The translations under genes were made by a program, and so were the position numbers. 17,487 bases of DNA from JAFIEN01 sp051859505 (GTDB taxonomy: Bacteria; Pseudomonadota; Alphaproteobacteria; Rhodobacterales; Rhodobacteraceae): assembly GCA_051859505.1 (NCBI GenBank), contig JBHYFN010000064.1, positions 1 to 17,487 on the forward strand. Reading direction: 5' to 3'. This document shows positions 14,653 through 17,487 of the stretch, one piece after another. Positions within the stretch are counted from its first letter, which is position 1. Each line of letters starts with the position of its first letter. The notes beneath the pieces were generated by a model that had not been told where the DNA came from, did not search any database, and saw only the letters and a list, made by a program, of their open reading frames with translations.

Positions 14653-14738
14653 GGGGCCGGATCCGGCCCCTCGCATGACAGCCGCCGCCCGGTTCCGCCC
14701 GGGCGGCACAGGGCCGGACCCGAAGCCCGGGTCCGGCC
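14653..14738 (+). promoter_or_regulatory. Two strong hairpins between binding-protein and permease genes
   Basis: GGGGCCGGATCCGGCCCC (14653-14670) is an 18-bp palindrome. The second hairpin pairs GGCCGGACCCG (14712-14722) with CGGGTCCGGCC (14728-14738), a perfect 11-bp stem with a 5-base loop, followed by TTCCCTT. Placed in the 116-bp gap after the binding-protein stop, they fit the known layout in which a 3' hairpin stabilises the binding-protein message and attenuates permease expression. Confidence 0.65.
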
Positions 14739-14756
14739 TTCCCTTCCACAGACGGG

Positions 14757-15824
14757 ATGCAGATGACGACCAGCCCCAAATCCCCCGGCGACGAGATTTC
14801 CGTCGCGCCGCCCGCCGATCACGCCGCAGGCCGGCTCTCGCTGCTGCAGCAGATCGCCATGCTGCGGGCCTGGCTGTTCCTTGCCGCCCTGATCCTCGGG
14901 TTCGAGATCTGGGCCCGCGCCGATTTCGGCGGCACCTTCATCCTCAACCCGTTCAACCTGCAGTCCATCGCCATCTTCGCAGTGGTCCCGCTGCTGCTGG
15001 CGGCGGGGCAGACCTTCGTCATCATCTCGGCCGGGATCGACCTGTCGCTGGGCTTCATCATGGGGCTGGCCGCGGTCGTCGCCGCCCATACGGTCAACTG
15101 GGCGGGCGGTTTCCTGTCGCTGCCCATGGCGGTGGTGATGGGCATGTGCGCCGCGATGGCCGTGGCGACCATCCCCGGGCTGATCAACGGCCTGCTTGTC
15201 GCCCGGCTGCGCGTGCCCCCGTTCATCGGCACACTCGGTATGTTCGGCGTCTGCCGCGGCGTGGCTTTCCTGCTGGCCAACGGCACCACCGTCCCGGTGC
15301 GCAACAGCGCCCTTTCGGCGCTTGGCAACGGCAAGATCATGGGCGTGCCCTATATCGTCATCATCGCCGTCGTCTTCGTGCTGGGCCTGCACTACCTGCT
15401 GAGCCAGACCCGCTTCGGCCAGCACAACTACGCCATCGGCGCCAACGAACAGGCCGCCCGCCGCGCCGGCATCAACGTCAAGGCGCATCTGACGAAGCTC
15501 TACGTCCTCTCCGCCGTCTGCGCGGGGCTTGCCGGGTTCCTCTACACCGCCCGCTTCAGCGCCGGCGCCGCTCAGGCGGGCGAGCCGCTCCTCCTCGATT
15601 CCGTCGCCGCCGTGGTGATCGGCGGGGCCAGCCTCTTTGGCGGCTCGGGCACGATCCTCGGCACCGTCGCGGGCGCGCTGGTGATCGCGGTGATCCAGTA
15701 CGGCCTTGTCTTCCTCAACGTCAAACCCTTCTGGCAGTTCATCTCGGTGGGTGTCGTGATCATCATCTCGGTCCTGATCGACCAGGCGCAACGCAACTAC
15801 GGCGGGGGACGGCAAAGTGAGTGA
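14757..15824 (+). CDS. Sugar ABC transporter permease (RbsC/FrcC-like)
   Basis: This 355-aa inner-membrane protein of the BPD_transp_2 family has an N-terminal cytoplasmic tail of about 35 residues and roughly eight to ten hydrophobic segments. Family hallmarks are TFVIISAGIDLSLGFIMGLA (about residues 85-104), the ATPase-contact loop IGANEQAARRAGINV, and the C-terminal IGGASLFGGSGTILGTVAGA. It forms the channel with the neighbouring ATPase. The ATG at 14757 has only a weak GACGGG ribosome site, and an ATG two codons later is equally possible. Its end overlaps the ATPase start by 8 bases, indicating translational coupling. Confidence 0.92.
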   Translation: MQMTTSPKSPGDEISVAPPADHAAGRLSLLQQIAMLRAWLFLAALILGFEIWARADFGGTFILNPFNLQSIAIFAVVPLLLAAGQTFVIISAGIDLSLGFIMGLAAVVAAHTVNWAGGFLSLPMAVVMGMCAAMAVATIPGLINGLLVARLRVPPFIGTLGMFGVCRGVAFLLANGTTVPVRNSALSALGNGKIMGVPYIVIIAVVFVLGLHYLLSQTRFGQHNYAIGANEQAARRAGINVKAHLTKLYVLSAVCAGLAGFLYTARFSAGAAQAGEPLLLDSVAAVVIGGASLFGGSGTILGTVAGALVIAVIQYGLVFLNVKPFWQFISVGVVIIISVLIDQAQRNYGGGRQSE

Positions 15825-16557
15825 GCCGCTTCTCGAAGTCCGCAACCTCTCCAAGAACTTCGGCGCGGTCGAGGCGCTCAAGGGCGTGTCCCTCGCCGTC
15901 GCCCCGGGCGAGGTGGTGGCGCTGGCCGGCGACAACGGCGCGGGCAAGACCACGCTGATCAAGGCCATCTCCGGCGTCTACCGCCCCTCCTCGGGAGAGA
16001 TCCTGCTCAAGGGCCAGCCGGTCGATTTCGGCAGCCCGCAAGAGGCCCGCGAACAGGGGATCGAGACGATCTACCAGGACCTCGCGCTGGCCGACAACCT
16101 CTCCATCGGCGCCAACATCTTTCTGGGCCGCGAACCCATGCGCCGCGCCTTCGGCTTTCTCCCCGTGCTCGACCGCCGCAAGATGGCCGAGGCCGCGAAA
16201 GAGACCATGGCGCTGCTCGATTTCCACGTCAGCCGGATGGAGGCGCCGGTCTCCAACTTCTCCGGCGGCCAGCGCCAGGCCGTGGCGATCGGCCGCGCGG
16301 TCTACTGGAACGCCCAGATCCTGATCATGGACGAACCCACCGCCGCCCTCGGCGTGCCCGAACAGCGCAAGGTGATCTCGCTGATCCACCAGCTCAAGGC
16401 CCAGGGCCGCGGCGTGATCTTCATCAGCCACAACCTGCAGGACATCTTCGCCGTCTCCGACCGCATCGTCGTTCTGCGCCGTGGCGTGGCCGCCGGCGAG
16501 CGTCGGATCACCGAGACGACCCATGACGAGGTCGTCAAGCTCATGGTCGGCGGCTGA
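15817..16557 (+). CDS. Sugar ABC transporter ATP-binding protein, single NBD (FrcA-like)
   Basis: This 246-aa cytoplasmic ATPase energises the importer. It contains Walker A GDNGAGKT (38-45), the Q-loop Q87 in IYQDL, signature FSGGQRQ (about 148-154), Walker B ILIMDEP (168-174) and the switch histidine H205 in ISHN. It has one nucleotide-binding domain, unlike the tandem RbsA/XylG proteins, so it must work as a homodimer, as in FrcBCA-type systems. The GTG start at 15817 overlaps the permease stop. The PfkB kinase gene begins five bases after its stop, so import and phosphorylation are probably co-expressed. Confidence 0.93.
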   Translation: MSEPLLEVRNLSKNFGAVEALKGVSLAVAPGEVVALAGDNGAGKTTLIKAISGVYRPSSGEILLKGQPVDFGSPQEAREQGIETIYQDLALADNLSIGANIFLGREPMRRAFGFLPVLDRRKMAEAAKETMALLDFHVSRMEAPVSNFSGGQRQAVAIGRAVYWNAQILIMDEPTAALGVPEQRKVISLIHQLKAQGRGVIFISHNLQDIFAVSDRIVVLRRGVAAGERRITETTHDEVVKLMVGG

Positions 16558-16562
16558 GTGCC

Positions 16563-17487
16563 ATGCCCGCCCCGACCAAAGCCCCCCTCATCGCCTCGCT
16601 GGGCGAGCTTCTGGTCGAATTCGTCTGCACCGCGCAGGACACCCACCACCTGACCCCCGTCGCCTATGCCGGTCCCTTCCCCAGCGGCGCGCCCGGCATC
16701 TTCATCGACCAGGCGGCGCGGATCACCGGCCGCGCGATCTTCGCGGGCGCCGTGGGCGATGACGCCTTCGGCCGCGTGATCCTCACCCGCCTGCGCCAGA
16801 ACGGCGTGGATGACCGCCTGATCCGGGTGATCCCCGGCCTGCCCACCGGCACGGCGCATGTCGCCTACAATACCGACGGCAGCCGCGATTTCGTCTTCAA
16901 CATCGCCCAAAGCGCCGCCCGCCACTTCCCCCACGGGGACAAGGCCGAAGCCACCCTCCGCACCGCCGGCACCCGCCTCCTCCACATCTCCGGCTCCACC
17001 CTGGGCGATCCGCAGATGGCCGCCCATGCGCTCGACCTCTGCCAGCGCCTCGCCCGCCACGGCATCCTCATCTCCATCGACCCCAACATCCGGCCCGAGC
17101 TGATGGCCGACCCCACCTATCTCGACACGCTCCGCACGCTCATCGCCATGGCCGACTACGTCCTGCCCTCTGATGCCGACGCCGCCCTCCTCTGGCCCGA
17201 CACCCCCTTCGCCCTGTGGTCCGCCAGCCTCCCCCGCGCCCGCGCCGTGGTCCTGAAACGGGGCGAAAACGGCGCCACCGCCCGGATGGGATCCGAGATC
17301 CTCTCCCTCCCCGCCCTCCCCGCCACGGTGATCGACCCGACCGGCGCGGGCGATTGCTTCTGCGCCACCTTCCTCGCCCTCACCCTGATGGACCACCCCC
17401 TCCCCGAAACCCTTGCGCTCTCCACCGCCGCCGGAGCCCTCGCCGTCGCCGCCCTCGGGCCTATGGAAGGCAACGCCCCCCTCCCCG
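16563..17487 (+). CDS. PfkB-family carbohydrate kinase, truncated by the window end
   Basis: The first 308 residues of a ribokinase-fold sugar kinase are present; the frame is still open at 17487. The N-terminal block SLGELLVEFV is followed by GPFPSGAPGIFIDQAARITG, AGAVGDDAFG (62-70), SIDPNIRPEL (171-180), VVLKRGENGA and the C-terminal signature DPTGAGDCF (258-266), with D264 as catalytic base. Only a short C-terminal helix should be missing. Five bases separate it from the ATPase gene. Given uxuA nearby it could be a 2-keto-3-deoxygluconate kinase, and given the LacD-type aldolase it could be a ketose kinase; the sequence does not decide between them. Confidence 0.9.
   Translation, partial: MPAPTKAPLIASLGELLVEFVCTAQDTHHLTPVAYAGPFPSGAPGIFIDQAARITGRAIFAGAVGDDAFGRVILTRLRQNGVDDRLIRVIPGLPTGTAHVAYNTDGSRDFVFNIAQSAARHFPHGDKAEATLRTAGTRLLHISGSTLGDPQMAAHALDLCQRLARHGILISIDPNIRPELMADPTYLDTLRTLIAMADYVLPSDADAALLWPDTPFALWSASLPRARAVVLKRGENGATARMGSEILSLPALPATVIDPTGAGDCFCATFLALTLMDHPLPETLALSTAAGALAVAALGPMEGNAPLP

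Noticed and set aside
12628..14709. Long minus-strand open frame of 693 codons, and similar long antisense frames at 8967-10568 and 14628-15968
   Set aside because: They lie opposite well-supported genes. They are a by-product of high GC in the third codon position, and their translations are low-complexity and unlike known families.

Overview
The window is about 17.5 kb of very GC-rich DNA. It resembles an alphaproteobacterium of the Rhodobacteraceae/Paracoccaceae type: a methylmalonyl-CoA epimerase followed by a DUF1467 membrane protein, a CysZ/EI24-type membrane protein, a class II histone-deacetylase-like hydrolase, and several sugar ABC importer genes. I made this placement from gene content and composition only; no genus is claimed.

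Left part (1-6909), mostly housekeeping genes: a receiver-only response regulator (-, 137-862); methylmalonyl-CoA epimerase plus DUF1467 (+, 1052-1801); then a minus-strand series of EI24/CysZ-like protein (1812-2510), YdjA-like nitroreductase (2529-3107), HDAC-like amidohydrolase (3242-4354) and a small 84-aa protein (4705-4959). An M48-type lipoprotein peptidase (5172-5948) and a crotonase-family protein (6094-6909) are on the plus strand.

Right part (6985-17487), a sugar-utilisation island. A SorC/DeoR-type sugar-sensing regulator (-) is divergent from a LacD/YihT-family class I aldolase and a ROK sugar kinase fused to a P-loop kinase-like domain (+). A uxuA mannonate dehydratase-SDR pair (-) is divergent from a GntR/FadR-type regulator (+). 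These are followed by a ribose/fructose-type ABC importer (binding protein, permease, single-NBD ATPase) and a PfkB kinase cut by the window end. An almost identical 19-bp inverted repeat (TTGCAGAAAGGAATTGCAA) lies in the SorC/aldolase divergent region and directly upstream of a good promoter for the binding-protein gene. It is the best evidence that the two halves form one regulon.

The most unusual non-coding feature is a family of AT-rich perfect or near-perfect palindromes, core AATTTGGCCAAATT, in an otherwise extremely GC-rich background. Seven copies occur: three in a ~123-bp-period tandem array (4366-4711), three in a ~55-bp-period tandem array (10498-10632), and one single copy (9017-9040). 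All lie next to gene ends. One contains the stop codon of the 84-aa gene, and the single copy contains an in-frame TAA just ahead of the ROK kinase domain, leaving that domain with no ATG/GTG/TTG start upstream of its ATP-binding motif.

No rRNA, tRNA, CRISPR array, insertion sequence or prophage gene was seen. All calls are from reading the sequence; no database search was run.
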